Shown: one piece after another, positions 1 to 7,407 of the stretch
How positions within the stretch are numbered: position 1 is the first letter of the stretch
How the letters are laid out: the number at the start of each line of letters is the position of its first letter
Assembly (NCBI GenBank): GCA_035552775.1
Contig: DASZKW010000056.1
Coordinates: 1 to 52,180, forward strand
DNA: 52,180 nucleotides
From: DASZKW01 sp035552775
Lineage (GTDB): Bacteria > Actinomycetota > Acidimicrobiia > Acidimicrobiales > Palsa-688
Direction of reading: 5' to 3'
Made by a program: the position numbers and the translations under genes
Notes under the pieces: generated by a model
Database searches by the model: none
What the model was told of the DNA's origin: nothing
What the model saw: only the letters and a program-made list of their open reading frames with translations

Positions 1-339
1 GACTACCAGGGCTTGGTGTTGCCGGGCGGGGTGGCCAACCCTGACCAGTTGCGCCTCGACGAAGCCGCGGTTCGCTTTGTCAAGGAGTGGTTCGCCGCCG
101 GCAAGCCGGTCGCAGCCATCTGCCACGGGCCTTGGACCCTGGTGGAGGCCGATGTTGTAGCCGGCCGGACCGTGACGTCGTGGCCCAGCCTGAAGACCGA
201 CATCCAAAACGCGGGTGGCACGTGGGTCGACGAGGAGTGCCACCGCGACTCCAACTTGGTGACGAGCCGCAAGCCCGACGACCTGCCCGCCTTCTGCGCG
301 GCCATGGTCGAGGTGCTCTCCTCTGTCGAGGTGAGCTGA
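1..339 (+). CDS. DJ-1/PfpI family protein, C-terminal part (cut by window start)
   Basis: The reading frame is open from the first base and stops at 337-339, so the N-terminus lies outside the window. The visible 112 residues carry the nucleophile-elbow motif A-I-C-H-G-P, with the candidate catalytic Cys encoded at 121-123, followed by a typical PfpI tail (L-V-T-S-R-K-P-D-D-L-P-A-F). Family members are glutamine-amidotransferase-fold proteins: stress chaperones, deglycases or proteases. The exact activity of this one cannot be told. Its stop overlaps the start of the next gene (TGATG), so the two are probably co-transcribed. Confidence 0.9.
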   Translation, partial: DYQGLVLPGGVANPDQLRLDEAAVRFVKEWFAAGKPVAAICHGPWTLVEADVVAGRTVTSWPSLKTDIQNAGGTWVDEECHRDSNLVTSRKPDDLPAFCAAMVEVLSSVEVS

Positions 340-758
340 TGGCTGGTCTGTCGCGTTCGGAGCGCGAGGAGCTTCCCGCCACCTTGAGGCGTTCGCCACC
401 CAAAGCCCAGGAGACGTTCAAGGCGACACTGGAGTCCGCGGAGGAGACCTACGACAGCGAGCAGGCTGCCCACCGGGTCGCATACGGTTCCCTCAAGCAC
501 AGCTTCGAGAAGGTCGGGGACCACTGGGAAGGCAAGGACGGTGGGGCCAAGGGGCCGAGCGACCGCCAGTCCGCCCGCCGCTCCGGGAGCGCGAAGCGTG
601 ACCGTCCCGTGCCCACCAAGGGAGGAGTCGACGCCAACGCTTCCAAGTCGCACCTCATGGACCTGGCCAGGCGCCTCGACGTGGCCGGCCGTTCGACAAT
701 GAACAAGGAGGAGCTCGTCGACGCCATCGACAAGGCCAATCGCTCGAAGACCGGGTAG
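339..758 (+). CDS. ChaB domain plus Rho N-terminal-like domain protein
   Basis: This 139-residue protein starts at the ATG that overlaps the previous stop. Residues about 11-65 look like a ChaB domain (L-P-A-T-L-R-R-S-P-P-K-A-Q near the start, then a charged helical region). Residues about 103-137 (K-S-H-L-M-D-L-A-R-R-L-D...M-N-K-E-E-L-V-D-A-I) resemble the small helical Rho_N/SAP-like domain used for nucleic-acid binding. The two are joined by a basic, low-complexity linker. ChaB/Rho-N fusions are common small actinobacterial proteins. The role is unknown; a nucleic-acid-associated stress protein is an inference. Confidence 0.8.
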   Translation: MAGLSRSEREELPATLRRSPPKAQETFKATLESAEETYDSEQAAHRVAYGSLKHSFEKVGDHWEGKDGGAKGPSDRQSARRSGSAKRDRPVPTKGGVDANASKSHLMDLARRLDVAGRSTMNKEELVDAIDKANRSKTG

Positions 759-761
759 CGG

Positions 762-2504
762 CTAGCGGTGATCCGAGAGAAGGGTCCCCGGTGCCGACTC
801 GTCGACGTAGCGACCGCCCCTGGACCACGAGGCCACCGCCGCCACCAAGCAGGCGACGATGGCGAAGGCGAACGCCTCGTGCAGGCCCGCCCTGAACGGT
901 GTCGAGATGAGGCCGGGGAAGAACGACCGCCCTGTCAGCGCCGCATAGTTGGGCGCTGACAGGGCGTGCAGCACCTTGGCAGGCACCAGTTGCTGGATCG
1001 GGTCGTATCCGAGGAAAGCGGCGAAGAGCACCGAGACGGGCGGCAGGTGGGCCACGTGGGCGGCGGTGGCGGCGTCGACCCCGTGCGCTGTCAGCCCCCG
1101 CTGCAGGCTGGCGGGCAGGGAGGCAGAAAGCCCCACGATCATGAGGGTGAAGAAAATCCCGATCGACAGCACCTGGGCCGAATTCTGGAAGGTGGAGTTC
1201 ATCCCCCCGCCGGCACCTCGGTCCTGGGCGGGCAGGCTGTTCATGACCCCGGCGCGGTTGGGGGACGCGAACGCCCCCATGCCCAGCCCGTTGAGCAGCA
1301 GGATGAGGGCGAAGAGCTGATAAGGAAAGTCGATGGGCAGGAGCTCGAGCAGCAGGAAGCTCACGGCCGCGGTGACCATGCCCCCCGTGGCGAACGGCCG
1401 GGCCCCGAAGCGGTCCGACAGGTACCCCGACACCGGCCCGGCGATGAGGAAGCCGGCGGTGAGCGGGAGCATGTAGATGCCGGCCCACAGGGGGGTCTGC
1501 ACGAAGCTGTACCCGTGCTCGGGCAGCCAGATGCCCTGCAGCCAGATGATGAGCATGAACATCAGGCCTCCCCGGCCCACCGCGGACAGGAAGGTCGACA
1601 GGGTCCCGAAGGTGAACGCCTTGATCTTGAACAGTGGGAGGCGGAACATGGGGTTCTCGGTGCGGGTCTCGACCACGCAGAACGCGCCGAGCAGGGCGAC
1701 TCCCGCGACGAGCTCGCCGAGCACGGTCGGGTTCGTCCAGCCCATGGTGTGGGTGCCGTAGGGCTCGATCCCGTAGGTGATCCCAACCATGACGAGGACC
1801 AGGCCGGCGGCGAAGGTGACATTGCCCCACCAGTCCACCGATGAACGGCGGCGAACGGAGCGGTCCTCGAGCTTCACGTAGGACCAGATGGTCCCGGCCA
1901 CGCCGATGGGCACCGAGATCAGAAACACCAGCCGCCAGTTGATGGGTGCCAGGACGCCGCCGAGGATCAGGCCTATGAACGCGCCGCTGATCCCGGCCAC
2001 GTTGTTGATCCCGAGAGCGAGGCCGCGCTGGTTGCTCGGAAAGGCGTCGGTCAGTATGGCCCCGGAGTTGGCGATGATGAATGCGGCGCCTATGCCCTGG
2101 ACCACCCGCATGATCACCAGCCACAGCGCACCCGAGCGGCCCGTCATCCAGTCGATGGTCAGCAGCAGCGACGAGGCCGTGTAGATCACGAAACCGAGGT
2201 TGTACATCTTCACCCGCCCGTACATGTCCCCGAGGCGCCCCAGGCTGACCACCAAGACGCTGCTCACCACGAGGAAACCGAGGATCATCCACAGCAGGTA
2301 GAAGCTGTTGGCCGGCACCAAAGGGTTGAGCTTGATACCCCGGAAGATGTCGGGCATGGCGATCAGCACGATCGACGAGTCGATCGTAGCCATGAGCACG
2401 CCAAGGGTGACGTTTGTCAGAGCGACCCACTTGTAGGTTGCGCCGCGGGTGTCGCCGTGCTCCCCCCCCGGGCCCGCCTTCTGACTGTCCTCGACCGTCG
2501 TCAC
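762..2504 (-). CDS. MFS drug exporter, DHA2 (EmrB/QacA-like) family
   Basis: This 580-residue integral membrane protein has the length and layout of the 14-helix DHA2 proton-coupled exporters. After a short hydrophilic N-terminus it shows D-S-S-I-V near the first helix, the motif A loop G-R-L-G-D-M-Y-G-R, R-V-V-Q-G-I-G-A-A (motif B) and the antiporter motif C region G-A-F-I-G-L-I-L-G-G-V. A GTG start is chosen because GAGGAGG lies upstream of it on the minus strand. Substrate cannot be predicted. It converges with the ChaB gene, with only three bases between them. Confidence 0.9.
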   Translation of the reverse strand: MTTVEDSQKAGPGGEHGDTRGATYKWVALTNVTLGVLMATIDSSIVLIAMPDIFRGIKLNPLVPANSFYLLWMILGFLVVSSVLVVSLGRLGDMYGRVKMYNLGFVIYTASSLLLTIDWMTGRSGALWLVIMRVVQGIGAAFIIANSGAILTDAFPSNQRGLALGINNVAGISGAFIGLILGGVLAPINWRLVFLISVPIGVAGTIWSYVKLEDRSVRRRSSVDWWGNVTFAAGLVLVMVGITYGIEPYGTHTMGWTNPTVLGELVAGVALLGAFCVVETRTENPMFRLPLFKIKAFTFGTLSTFLSAVGRGGLMFMLIIWLQGIWLPEHGYSFVQTPLWAGIYMLPLTAGFLIAGPVSGYLSDRFGARPFATGGMVTAAVSFLLLELLPIDFPYQLFALILLLNGLGMGAFASPNRAGVMNSLPAQDRGAGGGMNSTFQNSAQVLSIGIFFTLMIVGLSASLPASLQRGLTAHGVDAATAAHVAHLPPVSVLFAAFLGYDPIQQLVPAKVLHALSAPNYAALTGRSFFPGLISTPFRAGLHEAFAFAIVACLVAAVASWSRGGRYVDESAPGTLLSDHR

Positions 2505-2558
2505 CTACAGCGCCTCCTCGCCCCGGCAAGCCGGTAATCCTTCGTCGTGCTAACTACC

Positions 2559-3788
2559 CTAGCGCCTGGTCATCCGGACCGGGGCGGGGGGGACGTCGTG
2601 ATCGGGGGTCGCGGTCCCGCGCTCATCGCCGGCCGCGTCGTCGCACCCGGCGCACACCCTGGTCGGCAGCACCCTCTCGGGTCCCTGCCGCGCCAGGCCG
2701 TCGGTCGTGGCGTCGGCTTCGGCTCCGTCGCCATCATGGCGGTGCACCGCCCAGGGGTGGCGCCGTCGGCCGTCGCGCCGCGAGGCGCGGCGCTCAACGG
2801 TGCCGAGGTAGCCCCATGCCGCCCATCCCACCGGGACCAGGAACCAGAAGCTGATCAGCCTGTAGAGCACAACAACGGTCACGGCGGTGGCCGACGCCAT
2901 GCCGTAGGCGGTGAGCAGGGCTGTGAGGCTGGCCTCCACGACGGCCAGGCCGCCGGGGGTGACGGGGATGCTGGCCGAGATCTGGGTGAGCGCATAGGCA
3001 ATCACGATGCCCCGCCAGGGCACCGCCGCGTGCACGGCCCAGACGCAGAAGATCAACGACGCGAGGTCGGCCGCCCAGTTGAGCAGGGCCAGGGCGAAAG
3101 CCTCGATCCAAGCCAGCGGGGTAGGGGTAACCACCTGGAGCCGCTCCCCGAAACCCGCCATTGCCTTGGCGAATGCCGCCCGCCCGCCGCCGGCCCGCAC
3201 CCACGCTTGTTCGAAGCGTTGCCACTGGTCCCGTAGCCACGCCGAGCGGGCCAAAGAGACGAGCCCGACGATGAGGAGCACGCCGGCGGCGAGCAGGCCC
3301 CGCCCGAGCCAGCGCAGGTCGTGGACGGGGCCCGTCGACCCCGCCAGCTCGGCGCCGGTCACCACCAGCACGAACAGCGCGAAGCTGGCCAACGCCCCGG
3401 CCACGAGCACCACCCACCCGGCGAGGACCCTCTCTACGTTGCGCCGTCGGAGCTGGCCCCAGATCCATCCCGCCGACCAAGCCGCCCCGCCTGGGATCGA
3501 CGTGGACAGAGCGTTGCCGGCCAACGTTATCTCGACCATGTCGCGCAGGCGCACCCCGACTCCCCCGGAGCGCAGCAACCAGCGCTGGAGGCGGGCGAAC
3601 ACGAACATCGAAGAAGTCTCCGCCGCGACCGCCGCCGCCAGCCATGGCCAGGCTGGGTTGCTGATCCTGTCGGCGGCGGCGGACAGCTCGTGGCGGTGGG
3701 CCCACGCGGCGACGAGTCCGACGATCAGCAGGGCAAAGGCGAGCACCCGCCGACCCTGCCTGAACAGCCGCTTGCGCCGGGCCTCCAC
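2559..3788 (-). CDS. Lysylphosphatidylglycerol synthase TM-domain / UPF0104 (flippase-like) membrane protein
   Basis: The 409-residue product has several hydrophobic segments and the hallmark region of the family: N-A-L-S-T-S-I-P-G-G-A-A-W-S, later S-I-P-V-T-P-G-G-L-A-V-V-E-A, then a C-terminal transmembrane stretch (L-I-S-F-W-F-L-V-P-V-G). These are the conserved blocks of the transmembrane domain shared by MprF and stand-alone flippase-like proteins. No aminoacyl-transferase domain follows, so it is the short version. The last roughly 80 residues are a charged, proline-rich soluble tail that I do not recognise. GTG start at 3788; divergent from the Rieske gene with 111 bases between. Confidence 0.8.
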   Translation of the reverse strand: MEARRKRLFRQGRRVLAFALLIVGLVAAWAHRHELSAAADRISNPAWPWLAAAVAAETSSMFVFARLQRWLLRSGGVGVRLRDMVEITLAGNALSTSIPGGAAWSAGWIWGQLRRRNVERVLAGWVVLVAGALASFALFVLVVTGAELAGSTGPVHDLRWLGRGLLAAGVLLIVGLVSLARSAWLRDQWQRFEQAWVRAGGGRAAFAKAMAGFGERLQVVTPTPLAWIEAFALALLNWAADLASLIFCVWAVHAAVPWRGIVIAYALTQISASIPVTPGGLAVVEASLTALLTAYGMASATAVTVVVLYRLISFWFLVPVGWAAWGYLGTVERRASRRDGRRRHPWAVHRHDGDGAEADATTDGLARQGPERVLPTRVCAGCDDAAGDERGTATPDHDVPPAPVRMTRR

Positions 3789-3899
3789 GGCACGAGGCTA
3801 CCGGTTGGCCGTCTTTCGCCGACCTTTGCCGAGGCGCCCGAGGGGACTGTTCGCGACGGGTGTGGGGCAGTCGTCGCCCATCGGGGTAGTACCCGCGGC

Positions 3900-4844
3900 A
3901 TGGCCGATTCCGGGTTGAACGTCGCGTCCCGCACCGCTGAGCTGATCGAGCGCTCCAGGTTCCTCGATCGTCTCAGCGGTCCCCTAAACCGGGTTGTCCA
4001 CAAGATCCCTATCTCCGACAAGGTCCAAGGTGCCCTGTCGGGCACCTGGCTCGGCCATCCCGTTCACCCCTTCCTGGTGGCCACCCCCATCGGGTGCTGG
4101 ACCAGCGCGTCGCTGCTCGACCTGCTCGGCGGCCGGCGACGCGCCGCCCAGACCCTGGTCGGCGCCGGCGTGGCCAGCGCGGTGCCGACCGCCCTCACCG
4201 GTGCCGCCGACTGGTCAGACACCACCGGTGCTGAGCAGCGCGTCGGCTTCGTGCACCTGTCGCTCAACCTCGTCGCCACCGGCTGCTACACGGCGTCATG
4301 GCTGGCAAGGCGCCGCGCCAGGCACGCCCGGGGTGTGGCCTGGGCGCTGGCCGGCGCCGGCCTGGCCTCGGCCGCCGGGTGGCTCGGCGGTCACCTGGCC
4401 TACGCGCTCGGCGTCGGGGTGGACACCAACGCCTTCGAGGGTGGGCCGGCGGAGTGGACCGAGATCGACGGTGACCCCCCGGCCGAGGGAGCCCTCAGCG
4501 CGGGGGCGGTCGGCGGCGTGGGGCTCCTCCTCGCCCGCCATGGCGGCGAGTTGGCGGTCCTCGCCAACCGGTGCAGCCACCGCGGCGGCCCCCTCTCCGA
4601 CGGCGAGTTGGACCGAGGCTGCGTCACCTGTCCGTGGCACGGCAGCCGTTTCGATCTGGCCAACGGCGAGGTGCGGCGAGGGCCTGCCGTGGTCCCCCAG
4701 CCGACCTACCAGGTCCGCGCCGTGAGCGGACAGGTCGAGGTGCGCCGCGACGAGCCCCGCAGCCTGCGTCAACGCCGCCCGTCCGGGCCCATGAGAGCGG
4801 GGTCAGCGACCCGACGCCACCACGTCGATCGAGCCGACGGGTAA
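3900..4844 (+). CDS. DUF2231 membrane domain fused to Rieske [2Fe-2S] domain
   Basis: The 314-residue product starts at an ATG. The N-terminal 190 residues contain the motif G-H-P-V-H-P and several membrane helices, matching the DUF2231 family. The C-terminal third is a Rieske ferredoxin domain with both ligand boxes intact: C225-x-H227 (C-S-H-R-G-G) and C244-P-W-H247. Such fusions are seen in actinobacteria and would place a one-electron carrier at the membrane; the redox partner is unknown. The stop lies 42 bases inside the 3-prime end of the convergent lipoprotein gene. Confidence 0.85.
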   Translation: MADSGLNVASRTAELIERSRFLDRLSGPLNRVVHKIPISDKVQGALSGTWLGHPVHPFLVATPIGCWTSASLLDLLGGRRRAAQTLVGAGVASAVPTALTGAADWSDTTGAEQRVGFVHLSLNLVATGCYTASWLARRRARHARGVAWALAGAGLASAAGWLGGHLAYALGVGVDTNAFEGGPAEWTEIDGDPPAEGALSAGAVGGVGLLLARHGGELAVLANRCSHRGGPLSDGELDRGCVTCPWHGSRFDLANGEVRRGPAVVPQPTYQVRAVSGQVEVRRDEPRSLRQRRPSGPMRAGSATRRHHVDRADG

Positions 4845-6029
4845 GCCGGCGGTGAATGCGGTCGTGGCGAAGTCCGTGTCGAGGACGTGCGCGGCGTAAG
4901 ACGACAGCGTGGCCCCTATGCCGTCGACGTGCACATCACCGTGGGCCACGCTCACCCGTGCTCCGCTCTCGTCGAGGTCGAGCAGCGGTTGTGGAGGGAC
5001 TTGCCCGTTGAGCTGGCCGTACACCTCGGAGCCGCCCAGGTTCACCGTCACGTCGCTCAGGACGACCGTCGTCTTGCCCCTGGTGAGGCTCAGTCCGCTC
5101 TCGTCGTGGACGACCACGCCGTCGATGTAGCCCGGCTTGTAGCCCTTGTCGCTGTGGACGACCAAGGTGCCCGCGGTGACGGGCAACGTGAGGCTCGGGC
5201 CGGTGAGCGTCGCCGAGCCCAACGCCCCCGGCGTGACGCCAACCCTCGCAAGGGTGTCCAAGGTGGGGGCGCCGAGCGCGACGCTGGTCGAAATTCCACT
5301 CAGGCGTGGAACCTCTCTGACCTTGTCCGTATAGGCGTCCGGCGTACCCGAAACCGCCATGTCGATGGTGGCGAGCAAAAGGCCCGGCTTGAAGGCGGTG
5401 GTGGCGAAGGCTCCGTTGAGCGCGGTGGCAGCCTGAGGGGTGAGCTTGGCGGCGTTGCCGCCGAGCACCAGGGTGCCGCCCTGCACGCCGACGGTGGCGC
5501 CGGTGACGTCGAGCAACAGCAGTGGGACACCGGCATGGCCGCCGACGCTGGCGTAAACCGTCTCGGTGGCCAGGTCGACGACGAAGTTGTCGACGGTGAC
5601 GGTGGTGGACCCCTTGGTCAGCGTGAGACCGGAGCCGTCGTGCTCGACTGAGCCGGCGATCCAGCCCGGCTGGTGGATGTGGTCACCGTGGACCTCCAGG
5701 TAACCCGAGGTGATCGGCAAGGTGATCGCCGTCCCGCTGACCTTGGCGCTGCCGTAAGCCGAAGGCGTGACTCCGAGGGAGCTCAGAGCCGATAGCGCCG
5801 AGGGGGCGAGGGCGACAGTGGTGCCCACCCCGGTGACCGCCGGTATGGCGAGGACCGTGGCGACTGGCGCGTTGGCCGGCGCGCCAGGCGACGCCGAGGG
5901 CGGCGAGGCCTTGTGCGAACCGGAGCCGCCGCATGCGGCCACGACCACGGCGAGGACGGCCACGGGTCCCAGTGCCCGTGCGAAGACTCTCGGAGGGGGC
6001 ACTACCGTGCGGCTTCTGTTTTGACGCAC
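4803..6029 (-). CDS. Secreted lipoprotein with two tandem HtaA-like repeats
   Basis: The 408-residue product begins with an N-terminal signal ending in the lipobox V-A-A-C (Cys about residue 33), followed by a Ser/Pro/Ala linker. Two homologous blocks of about 165 residues follow. Each runs from V-G-T-T-V-A-L or I-S-T-S-V-A-L, through L-P-(I/V)-T-(S/A)-G and S-G-L-(T/S)-L-T-(K/R)-G, to D-x-x-F-A-T-T-A-F-x-x-G-L-(L/P). The beta-rich pattern recalls HtaA-type surface domains, but I cannot confirm that family. GTG start with GGGAGGA upstream. Function unknown; it should be anchored on the outer face of the membrane. Confidence 0.75.
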   Translation of the reverse strand: MRQNRSRTVVPPPRVFARALGPVAVLAVVVAACGGSGSHKASPPSASPGAPANAPVATVLAIPAVTGVGTTVALAPSALSALSSLGVTPSAYGSAKVSGTAITLPITSGYLEVHGDHIHQPGWIAGSVEHDGSGLTLTKGSTTVTVDNFVVDLATETVYASVGGHAGVPLLLLDVTGATVGVQGGTLVLGGNAAKLTPQAATALNGAFATTAFKPGLLLATIDMAVSGTPDAYTDKVREVPRLSGISTSVALGAPTLDTLARVGVTPGALGSATLTGPSLTLPVTAGTLVVHSDKGYKPGYIDGVVVHDESGLSLTRGKTTVVLSDVTVNLGGSEVYGQLNGQVPPQPLLDLDESGARVSVAHGDVHVDGIGATLSSYAAHVLDTDFATTAFTAGLPVGSIDVVASGR

Positions 6030-6124
6030 GGTGGCGTTCCTCCCGACGGTCAGGTGAGCCGGTTGACCACTCCTGTATAATCGTCGCCGGCGCTTGGGCC
6101 CGGATGAGGTGTGGGGAGGGCGCG

Positions 6125-6937
6125 ATGCGGGTTGTCACCGACGGGGGCGCCGACGTGACGCCTGAGCTGGGCGCCCGGCTGAAGATCGAGACGATCAGGG
6201 GTCCGGTGTGCTTCGGCGGGAATCACTGGCGTGGTGAACCCGGCGAGTTCTGGTCGGCCCTTCGGCGCGGGGAGAACTTGCCGGCGACCGAGGCGCCCTC
6301 GGTAGCGGATCTCGCCGCGTCGTACGTTGTTGATGGACCGGTGATGGCGGTGCACGTGTCATCGGAGCTGTCCCGCACCGTCGCTCATGCCCGTGCCGCG
6401 GCGGCCGAGGTGAACGTGGAGGTGGAGGTGGAGGTGGAGGTCGTCGACAGCCGTTCGCTCAGCGTCGGGACCGGCCTGGTGGCGATGGCTGCCGCCCAGG
6501 CGATCGAGGCGGGAGCCGAGTGGGAACGGCTTCGCGAGATGGTTGCGGGCTGGGTGGACGAGGTACACCTACACGGGTTGATCGACGACGTCGGGTTCTT
6601 GGTGCGCGGCGGGCGGGCCGGGTTGGTGGCTGCGAGGTTGTCCAAGCACGCCCACCGCCACGTGGTCGCGGTCAAGGGTCACGTGATCCCGGTCCGCCAG
6701 GTCCGCCATCGCGGTGAGGCGATCAGGGAGATGGTCGCTCACATCCGCGAGCACGTACCCGATGGGGCGTCGCGCTGGGCGGTCGGGCACGGCGACGCCT
6801 ACGACGTCGACGCTGTCGTCGAGCGGCTAGTAGCAGTGTTCGGCTGCGATCCGGCTTTCGTCACCTTGCTCGGGCCCCCGGTCGGCTCGCACATGGGTCC
6901 GGGCGCCATCGCGGTCGCGTTTTTTTCTCGTAGCTGA
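6125..6937 (+). CDS. DegV family protein
   Basis: This 270-residue protein starts at the ATG after GGGGAGGG. It shows the DegV fold markers: V-V-T-D-G-G-A-D at the N-terminus, a central V-V-D-S-R-S-L-S-V-G-T-G block, and F-L-V-R-G-G-R-A in the second domain (canonical Y-L-x-R-G-G-R). DegV proteins bind fatty acids; the FakB members present acyl chains to fatty acid kinase. No kinase gene is adjacent. An in-frame GTGGAG repeat lies just before the D-S-R motif. It converges with the DUF190 gene. Confidence 0.88.
   Translation: MRVVTDGGADVTPELGARLKIETIRGPVCFGGNHWRGEPGEFWSALRRGENLPATEAPSVADLAASYVVDGPVMAVHVSSELSRTVAHARAAAAEVNVEVEVEVEVVDSRSLSVGTGLVAMAAAQAIEAGAEWERLREMVAGWVDEVHLHGLIDDVGFLVRGGRAGLVAARLSKHAHRHVVAVKGHVIPVRQVRHRGEAIREMVAHIREHVPDGASRWAVGHGDAYDVDAVVERLVAVFGCDPAFVTLLGPPVGSHMGPGAIAVAFFSRS
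6416..6439 (+). repeat. Hexanucleotide microsatellite in degV-like gene
   Basis: Four perfect GTGGAG copies, plus a partial fifth, lie in frame and encode alternating Val-Glu just before the conserved D-S-R motif of the DegV protein. Change in copy number would add or remove two residues without breaking the frame. Confidence 0.9.
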
Positions 6938-6977
6938 GCTGTCCGATCCCTTGGTTCTGATCCGCCGTGAACCGGCG

Positions 6978-7346
6978 CTAGCCAGCTATCGGGTCGTCGT
7001 CGAGCGGATGGGCCTGGCGTCCCCCGTAGACCTGCATGTCGACGTCTTCCACGGTGACGAGGCCGTTGGTGACCATTTTTTCGACGATGGCGAGGAACGT
7101 CTCGATGCGGTGGGCCTCGTCGACGATGTCGATCACGATGGGCAGCCCGTCCGACGATGACAACAGCCTGGTGGTCTTGAGACGGCCGCTCGACCCGAAC
7201 CCCTCGATCCCCCGTGTCATGGTCGCCCCCGCTAGACCCTCTTCACGGGCTCGCTCCAAGATCGCCTGCGCCAACGGGCGATGGTGGTAGCGGTCATACT
7301 CGCCGACAAAGATGGTGAGACGTTTCCCGGTCGCATGTCGTCGCAT
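6978..7346 (-). CDS. DUF190 (PII-like) protein at the 3-prime end of the hyc-like operon
   Basis: The 122-residue protein starts at an ATG preceded by a strong AGGAGG; the in-frame upstream extension lacks family similarity. It shows the complete DUF190 pattern: R-L-T-I-F-V-G-E-x-D-R-Y-H-H-R-P-L, G-L-A-G-A-T-x-x-R-G-I-E-G-F-G, L-P-I-V-I-D-I-V-D and a final helix-strand. DUF190 proteins have a PII-like trimeric fold and are often linked, or fused, to CrcB fluoride channels. This copy sits 61 bases after the HyfB-like gene on the same strand, so it is likely the last gene of a fluoride-riboswitch-led operon. A second DUF190 gene lies between the two crcB genes. Confidence 0.88.
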   Translation of the reverse strand: MRRHATGKRLTIFVGEYDRYHHRPLAQAILERAREEGLAGATMTRGIEGFGSSGRLKTTRLLSSSDGLPIVIDIVDEAHRIETFLAIVEKMVTNGLVTVEDVDMQVYGGRQAHPLDDDPIAG

Positions 7347-7407
7347 GGGAGACCTCCTCGATACCAGGTCGAACGGTAGGCGGTGTGGGATCGAAAATCG
7401 TGGTTCG

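Noticed and set aside
655..2529. Long Arg/Pro/His-rich frame antisense or out of frame to the MFS gene
   Set aside because: It is a shadow typical of GC-rich DNA; the 762-2504 frame has all family motifs.
6076..6081. Perfect TATAAT before the DegV gene
   Set aside because: No acceptable -35 at 16-18 bases; TTGACC at 6063 is only seven bases away. A promoter is possible but not supported.
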